A stretch of 64,000 nucleotides of DNA from Rickettsia endosymbiont of Lasioglossum villosulum (GCF_964026455.1 NZ_OZ032152.1:620001-684000), one strand, 5' to 3'; positions 45,821 through 56,221 are shown, numbered from the stretch's first letter. Notes: generated by a model from the sequence alone, not told the origin. Numbers and translations: made by a program.

Positions 45821-47056
45821 ATGTCTAAAGTAATTACAGCAAAAGAAATAAAAGATGCTGCTAAGTTATTTAAAAATTTTGATATTACTAAATCATTAAA
45901 TTTTTATGGGAGTTTGGTAGCTAATTATAAAGTTGTGGTAGATGAATATTTTAATAGTAGTAGCTTCAATTTGAAAGAACCAGAAAAAGGAACGCAACCA
46001 AATTTAATGAAAAATTTTTTAAACCTTACTGGAAATGCTATTTTAAAAGTTTTAGATTCATATAATGAAACAGATGAAGTAAATATTTCAGAAGTTATAC
46101 AATCAGCTTTAGATAATGATAATAAATTTAATGAAGCGATAGCAAAAATTGTTGGCATACATGTAGGGCGTAATATTCCTGCACATCTATATCCACCCGT
46201 TGCTGAAAAGCTTATATTAAATGTAGGAAATGGTAATGAGCTAGTAAAAGAAATATTAAATGAAGTAGGAGCATATTTTGTAAAAACTGAAGAAAAGCAA
46301 TATAATGAGTTGAAAGAATACAAAATAGAAAATTTTGAAGAGCATAAAATAAAAATCGAAATGAAAAACGCTGATGGAGATACAGCAAAAATAAAATTTT
46401 ATAGACAGAATGAGCAGGAAGTAACACCTCATAAACACGGACAAATTATTACTATTAAAGTGGGAAGCAATTATAGTGAATTTACAGTTATGAAAACTGG
46501 TCATGATAATGAGGGGCATTATTATGAATGTTTGATAAAGAAAAATCCTAATGGAACTGTAACAAATTACCTATTTAATGATAAAAATCAGCTAGTAAAA
46601 GTGCAGCCCTCATATATTGAGTCAGATATAGAAACTACAAAAGACCTTGTCCTTATTAGTAGTGGATCAGGAGAAAGCCATTCTATTTCTATAATAAATA
46701 AAAAGGATATTCCGTTCCCACAATCCATCCATGTTATTCATTCTACTAAAAGTGAAAATAGTGATACATTTCAATTAGATGAAGTAATTAATGTTGCAAA
46801 ATCATATAATATTAACGTTTCTCATCATAAACATTATACTCATTATAGTGGTAGAATGACTAAAGAATCTTTAAGCGATATTTTAGAAAATTATGATAGC
46901 CATTATGAAGTTTGTACTTCTAGCTCTTTTAGTACTGCTATACAGCAGACATTAAAGGGATGGGGTGTTGAAGACGTTAATATTCATGTAGAGGGATTCG
47001 GTTCGATACCAGAAATTCTTGATTCAGCATTAATAGGTGTCTGTCCGTTTCATTAA
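45821..47056 (+). CDS. hmp: diverged flavohaemoglobin (Hmp-like NO dioxygenase)
   Basis: 411 residues; ATG 45821 with AAGGAG upstream. Globin domain 1-170: Y29 (NFYGSLV) equals distal Tyr B10, H114 (KIVGIHVGRNIPAHLY) the haem ligand F8 and Y124 ten residues later, as H85/Y95 in E. coli Hmp. Reductase part 175-411: NYSEFTVMK replaces the FAD motif RxYS, VLISSGSGESHS the NAD(P) glycine loop, HSTKSENSDTFQLDEV and SGRMTKESLSDIL follow family order, and CTSSSFSTAI...NIHVEGFG matches CGPxxF...IHYECFG. The CGP is changed to CTS, so NADPH use may be altered. Divergent from nsrR; likely converts NO to nitrate. Confidence 0.75.
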   Translation: MSKVITAKEIKDAAKLFKNFDITKSLNFYGSLVANYKVVVDEYFNSSSFNLKEPEKGTQPNLMKNFLNLTGNAILKVLDSYNETDEVNISEVIQSALDNDNKFNEAIAKIVGIHVGRNIPAHLYPPVAEKLILNVGNGNELVKEILNEVGAYFVKTEEKQYNELKEYKIENFEEHKIKIEMKNADGDTAKIKFYRQNEQEVTPHKHGQIITIKVGSNYSEFTVMKTGHDNEGHYYECLIKKNPNGTVTNYLFNDKNQLVKVQPSYIESDIETTKDLVLISSGSGESHSISIINKKDIPFPQSIHVIHSTKSENSDTFQLDEVINVAKSYNINVSHHKHYTHYSGRMTKESLSDILENYDSHYEVCTSSSFSTAIQQTLKGWGVEDVNIHVEGFGSIPEILDSALIGVCPFH

Positions 47057-47146
47057 ACATATAGTTCTTTTTATTGTTAAATAAATATTGCTTATATATA
47101 TGAACTAGTGTATTCTGCCTTTTTAAGGGATACAATATTGGAATTA

Positions 47147-47174
47147 AAAAAAGGTGGGTTATCCCGCCTTTTTT
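47147..47174 (+). terminator. terminator between hmp-like gene and rimP
   Basis: AAAAAAGGTGGG, TTAT, CCCGCCTTTTTT: 12-bp stem with one G-U pair and a T6 tail, 18 bases before the rimP ATG. It could also act as an attenuator in the rimP leader. Confidence 0.75.
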
Positions 47175-47191
47175 GTTATAAAAGCCAAAGA

Positions 47192-47698
47192 ATGCAAACT
47201 ATTGAACAACAAATAACAGATTTGATACAAGAAACCTTAAAAGATATGGGGTTTGAAGTAGTTCTTGTACGTGTTAAAGGTCTAAGCTCTAAAGTAGTCG
47301 AGATATTAATAGATAGGCTTGATGATCAAAAAGTAACGGTAGAAGATTGCACTAAAGCAAGCAATACTATTTCGGCTATTTTAGATGTTGAAGATTTGAT
47401 AGAAGAGGCATATTATTTAGAGGTTTCATCAAGTGGTGTTGAACGTCCATTAGTAAAATTTGAAAATTATAAAAGATTTGTAGGACGAGAAGTTAAAATT
47501 AAGCTTAAAGAGTTGTTAAATGGTAGAAGCCGTTATCAAGGTACGATAATTGAGGCTAAAGACGATAAAGTATATTTAAAATGGGAAAACCAAGAAGTAA
47601 TAATTAATTACGATTTAATTAAAAGTGCTAACCTAGTTTTAACAGAAGAAATGTTTAAAAAATTATTAGGTTCTGAGAATAAAAGTAATACAAGGTAA
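47192..47698 (+). CDS. rimP: ribosome maturation factor RimP
   Basis: 168 residues from ATG 47192 ([20 protein letters not shown]); the in-frame extension to 47108 contains the terminator hairpin and is rejected. Family blocks: [52 protein letters not shown] and [20 protein letters not shown]. Helps assemble the 30S subunit. First gene of the rimP-nusA-infB operon. Confidence 0.95.
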   Translation: MQTIEQQITDLIQETLKDMGFEVVLVRVKGLSSKVVEILIDRLDDQKVTVEDCTKASNTISAILDVEDLIEEAYYLEVSSSGVERPLVKFENYKRFVGREVKIKLKELLNGRSRYQGTIIEAKDDKVYLKWENQEVIINYDLIKSANLVLTEEMFKKLLGSENKSNTR

Positions 47699-47706
47699 TG
47701 TAATAT

Positions 47707-49209
47707 ATGTCTAATATAGGTAACATAGAAATTTTACAAATTATAGATTCTGTAGCTCGTGAGAAAGGAATATCAAAAGAAGTTTTGATATCAACTGTAG
47801 AACAAGCAGTGCAAGTAGCAGGGCGAAAAAAATATGGCAATGAATATAATATCAAAGCACAAATAAATAGAAAGACAGGTGAAATAAATCTTTTAAGAGT
47901 GCTTAAAGTAGTAGAAAATGTAGAAGATTATTTAACACAAATTTCACTTACCGAAGCTTTACAAAAAGATCCTGAAGCTAAAATTGATGGTGAAATATAT
48001 GAATATTTGCCTTCTATTGATCATGCGAGAGTAGCAGCTCAAGCCGCAAAACAAGTCATAACACAACGTGTTATAGAAGCAGAGCGTGAAAAACAATATC
48101 ATGATTTCAAAGATAGAAAAGGTGAAGTTATAAATGGTGTTGTCAAAAGAATAGAATATGGTGATATAATAGTTGACCTTAACCGTGCTGAGGCAATAAT
48201 AAAGAGAGAACAACAGATTAAAGGTGAAAATTTTAAAGTTGGTGATCGTGTTAAAGCATATGTACAAGATGTAAGACACGAAACAAAAGGTCCACAAATC
48301 TTTTTATCTAGAGCAGATGATAGGATGCTTGCTAAACTATTTGAGTTAGAAGTTACAGAAATTTATGAGGGAATGATCGAAATAAAAGCAGTAGCACGTG
48401 ATGCCGGTTCAAAAGCCAAAATAGCTGTATTTGCTTCAGATAGTAGTGTAGACCCGATAGGTTCATGTGTTGGTATTAGAGGCAATAGGGTAAAAGCTAT
48501 AACAAATGAGCTAAATGGAGAAAAAATTGATATAATATTATGGAATAGGGATGTTGCACAGTTTATAATCAATGCTCTTGCACCTGCTGAAATTTTAAAA
48601 ATTCTTATTGATGAAGATAAAAGAAAAGTAGAGGTAGTAGTTTCACAAGAGAATCAAAGCCTTGCAATAGGTAGAAGAGGACAAAATGTAAGACTTGCTG
48701 CTAAACTTGCAGGATGGAATATCGATATAATGACTGAAGAGCAAGAGTCAAAACGAAGAAATGAAGAGTTCGTAACTTCTACAGAATTATTTATGGAAGC
48801 TTTAGACGTTGAAGAAGTAATCGGGCAGCTTTTATCAGTTAGTGGATTTAATACAGTAGAACAAATTGCAAATAGTGATGTTAATGCTTTAATGAATATT
48901 GAAGGTTTTGAAGAGGAGCTTGCTGTAGAGATTAGAAATAGAGCTATTAATTATGTTAATCTCAAAAATGAAAAGATTGTTAAAGAACTTGAAGAGCTTG
49001 GAGTCGAACAAGAATTAATAGACATATTAGAAATACAACCTGAATTAATACTAAAATTTGCTGAATATGGTATTAAGACCATAGAAGATTTAGGTGAAAT
49101 GAGCGTAAATGAATTTAAAAATTTAGCTCCAAATTCTAATATAACAGATGAAAATATTAAATTATTAATTAAGACGGCTAAACAACATAGCGAGCTAAAA
49201 GAAGAATAA
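47707..49209 (+). CDS. nusA: transcription termination/antitermination protein NusA
   Basis: 500 residues, 8 bases after rimP. N-terminal RNA polymerase-binding domain, S1 domain ([20 protein letters not shown]), two KH domains ([17 protein letters not shown] and [20 protein letters not shown]) and C-terminal helix-hairpin-helix repeats ([18 protein letters not shown]). Slows RNA polymerase and modulates pausing and termination. Confidence 0.98.
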   Translation: MSNIGNIEILQIIDSVAREKGISKEVLISTVEQAVQVAGRKKYGNEYNIKAQINRKTGEINLLRVLKVVENVEDYLTQISLTEALQKDPEAKIDGEIYEYLPSIDHARVAAQAAKQVITQRVIEAEREKQYHDFKDRKGEVINGVVKRIEYGDIIVDLNRAEAIIKREQQIKGENFKVGDRVKAYVQDVRHETKGPQIFLSRADDRMLAKLFELEVTEIYEGMIEIKAVARDAGSKAKIAVFASDSSVDPIGSCVGIRGNRVKAITNELNGEKIDIILWNRDVAQFIINALAPAEILKILIDEDKRKVEVVVSQENQSLAIGRRGQNVRLAAKLAGWNIDIMTEEQESKRRNEEFVTSTELFMEALDVEEVIGQLLSVSGFNTVEQIANSDVNALMNIEGFEEELAVEIRNRAINYVNLKNEKIVKELEELGVEQELIDILEIQPELILKFAEYGIKTIEDLGEMSVNEFKNLAPNSNITDENIKLLIKTAKQHSELKEE

Positions 49210-49230
49210 AAAAATTTTGGTGTCATATTT

Positions 49231-49313
49231 GTCATTGCGAGCCACTGAAAGTGGCGTGGCAATCTCGTGAGAATGTCCTGAGATTGCTTTGTCGCTACGC
49301 TCCTCGCAATGAC
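49231..49313. repeat. Rickettsia palindromic element between nusA and infB
   Basis: GTCATTGCGAGCCAC at 49231 and TCCTCGCAATGAC ending 49313, inner GGCAATCTCGTG/GAGATTGC arms. It separates two genes that are normally adjacent and co-transcribed. Confidence 0.85.
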
Positions 49314-49379
49314 GGTCTCCAGTTAAGGCACCATATTACTCTAGCAAAGGGTTCTATTACTAAACACAAAGGTTTAAAT

Positions 49380-51866
49380 ATGACGGATAACCAGGAAAAC
49401 AAACCCAAAAAGTTGACACTTAGCAATACGAAATTGTCACTTAACAAGTCTTTTGACTCTCTTGCGAGTACTCAAAATTTTGTTAATGCTAAGTCGAAAA
49501 CATTAGTAGAGGTTAGAAAAAGCTCTAGTGGTTCTACTACTACCCTTTCATTAAATAAAGAGAAAGGTAGTTTAGAAACTGGTTCAAGTAGTGGTAGTGA
49601 AGAATTTAACAGACGCTTATCTATTCTAAAAAAAGCTGCAGAACAATCAAAATTAAATGATAATCCACAAATAAGTACTTTAAGTAAACTTGCAAGTATT
49701 AATCAATCTATTGCTTCACAAGAAGATCCTATAGAAGTTGAGCAAGAAGAAAGCAGCGATACTAACAAAGTTAAAGAAGAGACAAAAATAGAAGAAGTAA
49801 AAGATACTGAGGAGTCTGCACTTCAAACTCCTAAAAAGAAAGAGGATATTTTTGTAAAATCTCCGTTAGTAGGAACTAGAACTCGTTATGGTATAGAATC
49901 GGAAAAAGATGTAGATAAAGTAACCGAAAATAAGGTGATTGCACCAAAACCTAAAGTTGAAGAATCAAGAAAGTTTAAAAAGACTGACCTCTTTAATATG
50001 GTTGGTGACGATGAAAACGACAATAGAACTAGAACTAGAAGTCTTGCTTCTATAAAAAGAGCAAGAGAAAAAGAAAAGCGTAAATCATTAGTACAAGCCC
50101 CTGAAAAAGTATATAGAGAAATAACGCTACCTGAAGTTATTGGTGTTGGTGATTTTGCAAATGCAATGTCTGAGCGTGTATCTGATGTTATTAAAGAGTT
50201 AATGAAGCTTGGCATCCTTGTTAATGCTAGTCAAACAATTGATGCAGATACTGCAGAATTAGTAGCCACACATCTAGGTCATGCTGTCAAAAGAGTCCAA
50301 GAATCGGATGTTGAAAATATCTTAATTACCAATGATAAAGAAGAAGATTTAAGATCACGTGCACCAGTTGTTACAGTTATGGGGCATGTTGACCACGGAA
50401 AAACTTCTCTACTTGATGCTCTGAAATCTACAGATGTAGCATCCGGTGAGACAGGGGGAATTACCCAGCATATCGGTGCTTATAGAGTAACGCTTGCTGA
50501 TGGTAGAGCTATTACATTTATTGATACTCCTGGTCATGAAGCTTTCTCAGAAATGCGTTCAAGAGGGGCAGGTGTCACTGATATAGTTATCATAGTAGTT
50601 GCAGCAGATGACGGAATTAAGCCGCAAACTGTTGAAGCGATTAACCATGCAAAAGCAGCAAATGTTCCTATAATAGTTGCCATTAATAAGATAGATAAGC
50701 CTGATATTGATATTGAGCGTGTAAAAAACGAACTCTATATGTATGAAATTATCGGCGAGGAAGCTGGTGGTGATGTTATGGTTATTCCGATCTCGGCACT
50801 TAAAAAAATTAATTTAGACAAGCTTGAAGAAGCTATTTTATTAATTGCAGAAATGCAAAATTTAAAAGCAAGTCCATTCGGATCAGCTAGCGGTGTCGTG
50901 ATCGAATCAAAAATCGAAAAAGGAAGAGGTGCGTTAACAACCATGCTAGTTCAGCGTGGTACTTTAAAAAGTGGCGATATTATAATAGCTGGAACTGCGT
51001 ATGGTAAAGTCAAAAAAATGACCAACGATAAAGGAATAGAAGTTTTAGAAGCTACCCCATCCGTTCCAATAGAAATTCAGGGCTTGAGTCATGTTCCTCA
51101 TGCCGGTGATATGTTTAACGTAGTACAAACTGAAAAGCAAGCAAAAGACATAGCAGAATATAGGGAGCGAGTTGCTAAAGAAAAGAAAATATCTATAGCA
51201 CCACGTTCAAGTCTAGAAGATTTATTCTTAAAAGCTTCTGGTAGTAGTAAAATTAAAGAATTACCTTTAATTATTAAAGGTGATGTTCACGGGTCAGTTG
51301 AAGCTATTGCTGGTAGTTTATTAAAATTACCAAATGATGAAGTTAAGCTCCGCATTCTTCACAGTGGTGTAGGTCCTATAACAGAATCGGATGTATCACT
51401 TGCTCATGCTTCTTCAGCTATCATTGTTGGTTTTAATGTTAGAGCAGGTGCAAACGCAAAAACTGCTGCAGAGAAAGAAAAAGTTGAAATTAGATATTAC
51501 AGCATAATATACGATCTATTAGATGACGTGAAAGCAATTATGAGCGGAATGCTTGATCCGATTATCAGAGAACAATATATTGGATCAGTAGAAATTAGGC
51601 AGATATTTAACATTACCAAGATTGGTAAAATCGCTGGTTCTTATGTCACTAGAGGTATTATTAAGAAAGGAGCAGGAGTACGCTTATTACGTGATAATAT
51701 AGTAATTCATGAGGGTAAGCTGAAAACTTTAAAACGCTTTAAAGAAGAAGTTAAAGAAGTCAGAGAAGGCTATGAGTGTGGTATCGCATTTGAGAATTAC
51801 GAAGATATCAGAGAGGGCGATACAGTCGAGGTATTTGAGCTGATTCAAGAGAAAAAACAGTTATAA
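49380..51866 (+). CDS. infB: translation initiation factor IF-2
   Basis: 828 residues from ATG 49380 ([16 protein letters not shown]); the in-frame extension to 49251 is palindromic-element DNA and is rejected. Variable acidic N-terminus, then the IF2-N domain, GTPase motifs [40 protein letters not shown] and SALKKIN, and C-terminal domains binding fMet-tRNA. GTP-dependent initiator tRNA recruitment. Confidence 0.97.
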   Translation: MTDNQENKPKKLTLSNTKLSLNKSFDSLASTQNFVNAKSKTLVEVRKSSSGSTTTLSLNKEKGSLETGSSSGSEEFNRRLSILKKAAEQSKLNDNPQISTLSKLASINQSIASQEDPIEVEQEESSDTNKVKEETKIEEVKDTEESALQTPKKKEDIFVKSPLVGTRTRYGIESEKDVDKVTENKVIAPKPKVEESRKFKKTDLFNMVGDDENDNRTRTRSLASIKRAREKEKRKSLVQAPEKVYREITLPEVIGVGDFANAMSERVSDVIKELMKLGILVNASQTIDADTAELVATHLGHAVKRVQESDVENILITNDKEEDLRSRAPVVTVMGHVDHGKTSLLDALKSTDVASGETGGITQHIGAYRVTLADGRAITFIDTPGHEAFSEMRSRGAGVTDIVIIVVAADDGIKPQTVEAINHAKAANVPIIVAINKIDKPDIDIERVKNELYMYEIIGEEAGGDVMVIPISALKKINLDKLEEAILLIAEMQNLKASPFGSASGVVIESKIEKGRGALTTMLVQRGTLKSGDIIIAGTAYGKVKKMTNDKGIEVLEATPSVPIEIQGLSHVPHAGDMFNVVQTEKQAKDIAEYRERVAKEKKISIAPRSSLEDLFLKASGSSKIKELPLIIKGDVHGSVEAIAGSLLKLPNDEVKLRILHSGVGPITESDVSLAHASSAIIVGFNVRAGANAKTAAEKEKVEIRYYSIIYDLLDDVKAIMSGMLDPIIREQYIGSVEIRQIFNITKIGKIAGSYVTRGIIKKGAGVRLLRDNIVIHEGKLKTLKRFKEEVKEVREGYECGIAFENYEDIREGDTVEVFELIQEKKQL

Positions 51867-51875
51867 CTTAGTTCC

Positions 51876-52035
51876 CGTCATTGCGAGAAGAAACTGTAAG
51901 TTTCGACTAAGCAATCTAGTAAAAAAATACTAATAATATTAGTATTTTTTATTATTTTTTGGATACTGTGATCAAGCAATTAGATGACACCAAGAGTGTT
52001 TTTGATCCACGCGGGCAAGCCTACACGGGAATGAC
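51876..52035. repeat. mixed palindromic elements between infB and uvrC
   Basis: CGTCATTGCGAGAAG at 51876, AATACTAATAATATTAGTATTT hairpin, and a right part from another element type (CCACGCGGGCAAGCCTACACG...GGAATGACA). Looks like recombination between families. Confidence 0.7.
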
Positions 52036-52044
52036 ATATAATAT

Positions 52045-53952
52045 ATGACTATGGAACTTACCGGAAATGAGTTAATTAAGTCCAAGCTTATAGATATCCC
52101 TGAGCGTTCAGGGGTCTATCGGATGTTTGACGCTAATAAACAAGTCATTTATGTCGGTAAAGCTAAAAACCTAAAAAAGCGTCTTACTAATTACATTAAA
52201 ACAGATTTAGATACTAAAATGCTTCGGATGGTTGCAAATACTTGCTCGTTAGAGTATAGCATTACTAATTCTGAAGTCGAAGCACTGCTTTTAGAAGCTC
52301 AGCTAATCAAAAAATTTCAACCGAAATTCAATATTCTTCTTAAAGACGATAAATCTTTCCCTTTCATCAAATTACGTTTAGATCATGATTTCCCGCAATT
52401 GCTAAAATACCGAGGCAGAGCCTTAAATGATGGGAAGTTTTTTGGTCCGTTTGCTTCAGCAACCGAAGTTAACACTACTTTATTAGAACTACAAAAAATC
52501 TTTAAACTACGTTCCTGCACAGATAATTACTTCAATTCACGTATTCGTCCTTGCCTACAATATGAAATCAAGCGTTGTTATGCTCCATGTGTTGGTAAGA
52601 TTAATAAAAAGGATTATGCAGAGCTAGTAGGGCAGGTTAAAGATTTCTTGCAAGGACGCAGTAAAGAACTCCAAGAAAATCTATCGAAGAAAATGGAAGA
52701 GTTAAGCGAGCAGATGCGTTTTGAAGAAGCGGCAGACATCAGAGATCGTATTAAGGCATTGAGTTATGTACAGCTTAAAGCTGGTATTACGGATATTGTT
52801 AAAGATGCAGATATAATTGCTATTGTAGAAAAGAATGGGCATTATTGCGTAGAGGTATTTTTATATAGAATAGGGCAAGCTTGCGGTAATATTCCGTATT
52901 TCCCTACTTCTACTGAAAATAGTACTAAAGAAGAAGTGTTAAGGCATTTTTTACTGCAATTTTATCAAAAGCAACAAGTGCCTCCGGAAATTATTATCAA
53001 TCACGAAATTGATGATAAAGATAATATCATAGAAGCGATTAGGAGTATTAATGATTTTGCTAAGCTTAGCATTACAATTCCTGCTAGCGGCGGTAAGCTT
53101 AAATTAGTTCAAAATGCTGAGGAAAATGCTTTATTTTCACTTGAGCAATATTTAAAGAAATTTACTAAAAATCAAGAACTTATGTTTGAGGTTAAAGAGT
53201 TATTTAATCTTCCTGAAATTCCTGAGAGAATTGAGGTTTACGATAATAGCCATATTCAAGGTAAGTTTGCCGTCGGGGTTATGATAGTTGCTGGTAAATC
53301 CGGTTTTGATAAAAAAGAATATCGGGTTTTTTCGTTGTCATCCCGTGACTCGATCACGGGATCCAGTAAATCAACAAACAATGATGGTGTTAGTTGTTTT
53401 TTGGATACCGTGGACAAGCCACGGTATGACGCTGTAGGTGATGACTATGAAATGCTAAGACAAGTCCTTACCAGAAGGCTTACACGATTAAAACAAGAGC
53501 CGCATAGGTTGCCAAGCTTGATGATTATTGATGGGGGGAAAGGACATTTAGGAATTGTTAAAGAAGTGATGAACAAGCTTCAAATGGATATTCCGTTTGT
53601 TTGTATGTCAAAAGGTCCTGATAGAAATGCTGGTCTTGAGCAGTTTCATATGGTAGGTAGAGAAGTATTTACCTTGAACAAGAATTTACCGCTCATGAAA
53701 TATTTACAAATCCTACGGGATGAAGCTCATAATTTTGCAATAAAGAATCATAGACTTAGTAGTTCACGTGCTATAAAAGTCTCAAGCCTTGATGAAATAG
53801 AGGGAATAGGGGATACACGTAAAAAGGCATTATTGCATTATTTTGGTTCATATAAAGCAGTATCAGATGCGACGCTAGATGAGCTTTCTAAAGTAAAAGG
53901 CATTAGTAAATCACTTGCGAAAATGATCTTTAATGCCTTGCATAAAAATTAA
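52045..53952 (+). CDS. uvrC: UvrABC excinuclease subunit C with palindromic-element insertion
   Basis: 635 residues. N-terminal GIY-YIG nuclease (SGVYRMFDANKQVIYVGKAK), which makes the 3' cut; Cys-rich CTDNYFNSRIRPCLQYEIKR zone; UVR domain (KMEELSEQMRFEEAADIRDR) that binds UvrB; RNase H-like 5' nuclease (YDNSHIQGKFAVGVMIVAG, PSLMIIDGGKGHL); C-terminal HhH repeats. About 35 residues (SLSSRDSITGSSKS...DTVDKPRYDAV, 53337-53430) stem from a palindromic element in the loop before GDDYEMLRQVL. ATG 52045 or 52051 may be used. Confidence 0.96.
   Translation: MTMELTGNELIKSKLIDIPERSGVYRMFDANKQVIYVGKAKNLKKRLTNYIKTDLDTKMLRMVANTCSLEYSITNSEVEALLLEAQLIKKFQPKFNILLKDDKSFPFIKLRLDHDFPQLLKYRGRALNDGKFFGPFASATEVNTTLLELQKIFKLRSCTDNYFNSRIRPCLQYEIKRCYAPCVGKINKKDYAELVGQVKDFLQGRSKELQENLSKKMEELSEQMRFEEAADIRDRIKALSYVQLKAGITDIVKDADIIAIVEKNGHYCVEVFLYRIGQACGNIPYFPTSTENSTKEEVLRHFLLQFYQKQQVPPEIIINHEIDDKDNIIEAIRSINDFAKLSITIPASGGKLKLVQNAEENALFSLEQYLKKFTKNQELMFEVKELFNLPEIPERIEVYDNSHIQGKFAVGVMIVAGKSGFDKKEYRVFSLSSRDSITGSSKSTNNDGVSCFLDTVDKPRYDAVGDDYEMLRQVLTRRLTRLKQEPHRLPSLMIIDGGKGHLGIVKEVMNKLQMDIPFVCMSKGPDRNAGLEQFHMVGREVFTLNKNLPLMKYLQILRDEAHNFAIKNHRLSSSRAIKVSSLDEIEGIGDTRKKALLHYFGSYKAVSDATLDELSKVKGISKSLAKMIFNALHKN
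53337..53430. repeat. palindromic element inserted in frame in uvrC
   Basis: GTCATCCCGTGACTCGATCACGGGAT hairpin and ACCGTGGACAAGCCACGGTATGAC hairpin. Here it is read in the opposite orientation to that in addB and ileS, giving SLSSRDSIT...VDKPRYD. Confidence 0.85.
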
Positions 53953-53956
53953 GCTA

Positions 53957-54145
53957 TTAAGCTTTGTCTGTAGGGTTATTAGTAGTAGTGTTATTAGACT
54001 CACCTAACAATTTTTTTGCCCAAGCTTGTGCATCATCATTAGTATGTACAACAGTATTATCATGATGCTTATCATATTCTTCAGCAAAAGCAAGTTCTTC
54101 AGGTGATAAAAAGTTGTTATCTTTATTGTTTGGTTTCTTGGACAT
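53957..54145 (-). CDS. small unknown protein downstream of the zeta-like kinase
   Basis: 62 residues with a good TAGGTAGG ribosome site. Hydrophilic, acidic middle (LSPEELAFAEEYDKHHDN) and Asn/Thr-rich end. It starts 4 bases after the stop of the zeta-toxin-like gene and may be its small partner; epsilon-type antitoxins usually precede zeta, so this is only a guess. Not recognised. Confidence 0.5.
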   Translation of the reverse strand: MSKKPNNKDNNFLSPEELAFAEEYDKHHDNTVVHTNDDAQAWAKKLLGESNNTTTNNPTDKA

Positions 54146-54149
54146 ATTA

Positions 54150-54950
54150 TTACCTACCTATTTGATTATTTTTCTTTATTATAACATTTTTATTAGTATT
54201 TGGCAATGGATTAGAGTTATTAGATTGTAATTGATTCCCTAACTGTGATCCAATCATTTGAGCTTCATCTGTAACTTTTGTATAGCTTACTTTTATACCT
54301 AAATTACTATCATTAAATTTATAAGTCGGAGTTTTTTTATGATAATCTTCGCTATATAATTCCTGTGGGTTTTGTGCTTTAGGATTTAAGTTTTGTTTAC
54401 GTAAAAATTCATCTAACCTAGTTTTATTGTGTATCTCTACTGTTTTTTCTTTAAGATTACCTTGTTCTATTAATATCGGTTTTTTACCTCTTTCCACATC
54501 ATTGTCTACTATTTTATATTCAATATCTTTTCCAATATTCTTAGACATAATATCATGAAAATTCTTTGGGACATTAATATTTGCATTGATAATATAATCA
54601 GTTGGTACAAATCGTTGTTCTTCTTTTCCTCGTTCATATGCTCTTTCTACACATTTTTCTGTCGGAATTGAGATAACATCAATTAAAGTTTTTCCTCCAT
54701 TTTTAACTGCCATATCAAGTATATATTGATTAGGCATTATAGTATCAACTAGCATATCAGGAGCTTTATTGTCGTTAACTTTTTTCTCATATAAACGATA
54801 TGACATATTAGAAATAAATCCTGCTTCTGCATGATTAAGAGCTGATCTATTCTCAATTTTACTAGTAGGTGAGCTATCATCTATAAAATCTCTATGACTA
54901 TCAGTGTTAATTTTTACTATATCAGCCCAATTTTTTCCTTCCCCTTGATT
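54150..54950 (-). pseudogene. C-terminal part of frameshifted zeta-toxin-like kinase
   Basis: Open from about 54950 in the frame next to that of the upstream ORF: NWADIVKINTDSHRDFIDDS, then ALNHAEAGFISNMSYRLYEK, then TLIDVISIPTEKCVERAYER. These follow the order of zeta/PezT kinases after the Walker A (D of the substrate site, A-E-A-x-F, and the later R). First ATG is 54806 (218 residues). No ribosome site there, so most likely a severed half. Confidence 0.6.
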
Positions 54951-55678
54951 GCTTCTGATCTACGCATTGCTACAGATGTCCCTTTTCCGGATGCTGGTGC
55001 CCCATAAAAACAATAAGTAGTTCTATCTTTTGAATGTTCAGTTAATTTTTTAAATCCTTGACTTTCTGCTTCTTTTACTAATTTTGGTTCTAGATCAGAT
55101 ATTATTGTATCTTCTAAAGCTTTCATTCTAGTTTTATCAAATAATATTTTTTCCAAATATTGTTCTGGTGATTTTGAGTGTGATTCTTTAGGTAATTTGG
55201 AATAATTTGTGTTTATAGTTTCATATAAATTTTTTGCGTCTAGTTCTTCTTTATTTAATGTTGTTGTATCGGTATTATTAATAACTTTAGAAGCTAAAGC
55301 TTCGGCTTGAGATTTTGAGTCTATAGTTACCTTATTTACCTTTTCTTCAAATTCCTTGCTGTTACTATATTCTAATATGTAGGGATGTAATTTTTCAAAA
55401 GTAGGTTTTAAATCCGCTTCTTTTTCTATTTGCAGGTTAGTGTTTATAATAGCAAGAGAAGCATATTTAGCTATACGTGTTGCCGGTAAGCTAGCTACAC
55501 TTGTTAAATCATTTGTACCTGTTAGTATTATATGTTCAGCAGTTGTTCTAGCGGAATTTTCTGAATTTTTAATAATAGTAGGAATTTCTGTATCTGTTTT
55601 TTCATTACTTAAATCTTTTGCCTTGCTAAGTGTATCAACTCCTGTAACTTCCCAAGCTTCATTTTGTTTATCTTTCAT
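54917..55678 (-). CDS. zeta-toxin-like kinase, N-terminal half (frameshifted)
   Basis: 253 residues from ATG 55678 (MKDKQNEAWEVTGVDTLSKA); the in-frame extension to 55735 has no support. About 220 residues of helical N-terminal region precede a P-loop, TTYCFYGAPASGKGTSVAMR, typical of zeta-type kinases that phosphorylate UDP-amino sugars or other small substrates. The frame ends within 20 residues (GKEKIGLI), but one base less in the AAGGGGAAGG run gives QGEGKNWADIVKINTD and joins the downstream frame. Ancestral product about 510 residues. Such long proteins may be effectors rather than plasmid toxins. Confidence 0.65.
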   Translation of the reverse strand: MKDKQNEAWEVTGVDTLSKAKDLSNEKTDTEIPTIIKNSENSARTTAEHIILTGTNDLTSVASLPATRIAKYASLAIINTNLQIEKEADLKPTFEKLHPYILEYSNSKEFEEKVNKVTIDSKSQAEALASKVINNTDTTTLNKEELDAKNLYETINTNYSKLPKESHSKSPEQYLEKILFDKTRMKALEDTIISDLEPKLVKEAESQGFKKLTEHSKDRTTYCFYGAPASGKGTSVAMRRSEAIKGKEKIGLI

Positions 55679-55923
55679 AATTATTAATTGTTTTTTAAAT
55701 AAAATTGATAATAAGATTATTTGATGCATCATCAAAATAAATTAATAGTTGAATTTAATTTTAGTAGAATAGTAGTGTATTTTTGCAACTTATATTATTA
55801 TTAAGTATTGATATAATTATTGTTAAGTTTTGAAATATTTTTCAAAATTATATTTGATTATTAATTAAAAAATTGATACTATATTAAATAATTAACTTTT
55901 TATTAAATAATGAGAAAGGGGAT

Positions 55924-56016
55924 ATGATTATATTTAATTTTAAGGATAAGTTTAGTTATTCACATTTGTTAGAAGTTTTAAAAACCAAATATAAAAACAC
56001 AGGATATGACGGATAA
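55924..56016 (+). pseudogene. N-terminal fragment of a broken small gene
   Basis: ATG 55924 after GAAAGGGG encodes 30 residues (MIIFNFKDKFSYSHLLEVLK) and stops; the next fragment starts in another frame at 56006. Together they could be one gene of about 100 codons. TTAACTTTTTATTAA lies upstream. Confidence 0.35.
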
Positions 56017-56221
56017 GTATATATCATATACTAAAGTTGAATCATTAGAAGATATGGTTGTTAATGATAGAATAATAAGCTGTTATGATATTTGTAAAAT
56101 ATCCTTTTCTTCTGGAAATAAAAAATTAGCTATGCCTAAGGGTATGGTATATTCTGGGTTATCTGAAGTTACTGCTGAAGATGTGATGCATTTAATGGGA
56201 CATGAAAGTATAGTTATGTAA
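56006..56221 (+). CDS. unknown small ORF, probably the rest of the broken gene
   Basis: 71 residues, MTDKYISYTKVESLEDMVVN and onward, overlapping the preceding fragment by 11 bases in a different frame. No ribosome site. Two cysteine-rich positions (ISCYDICK). Not recognised; ends just before a palindromic element, which may have cut it. Confidence 0.4.
   Translation: MTDKYISYTKVESLEDMVVNDRIISCYDICKISFSSGNKKLAMPKGMVYSGLSEVTAEDVMHLMGHESIVM

Noticed and set aside
46212..46519. Minus-strand ORFs rich in Phe, Leu and Ile inside the hmp-like gene
   Set aside because: They look like membrane proteins only because Lys/Glu-rich codons read backwards give Phe/Leu/Ser; the plus-strand frame has clear family motifs.
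47108..47191. Longer rimP start
   Set aside because: The extension translates a terminator hairpin; ATG 47192 matches the family start.
49251..49379. Longer infB start
   Set aside because: Extension is a palindromic element; ATG 49380 begins the family-like N-terminus.
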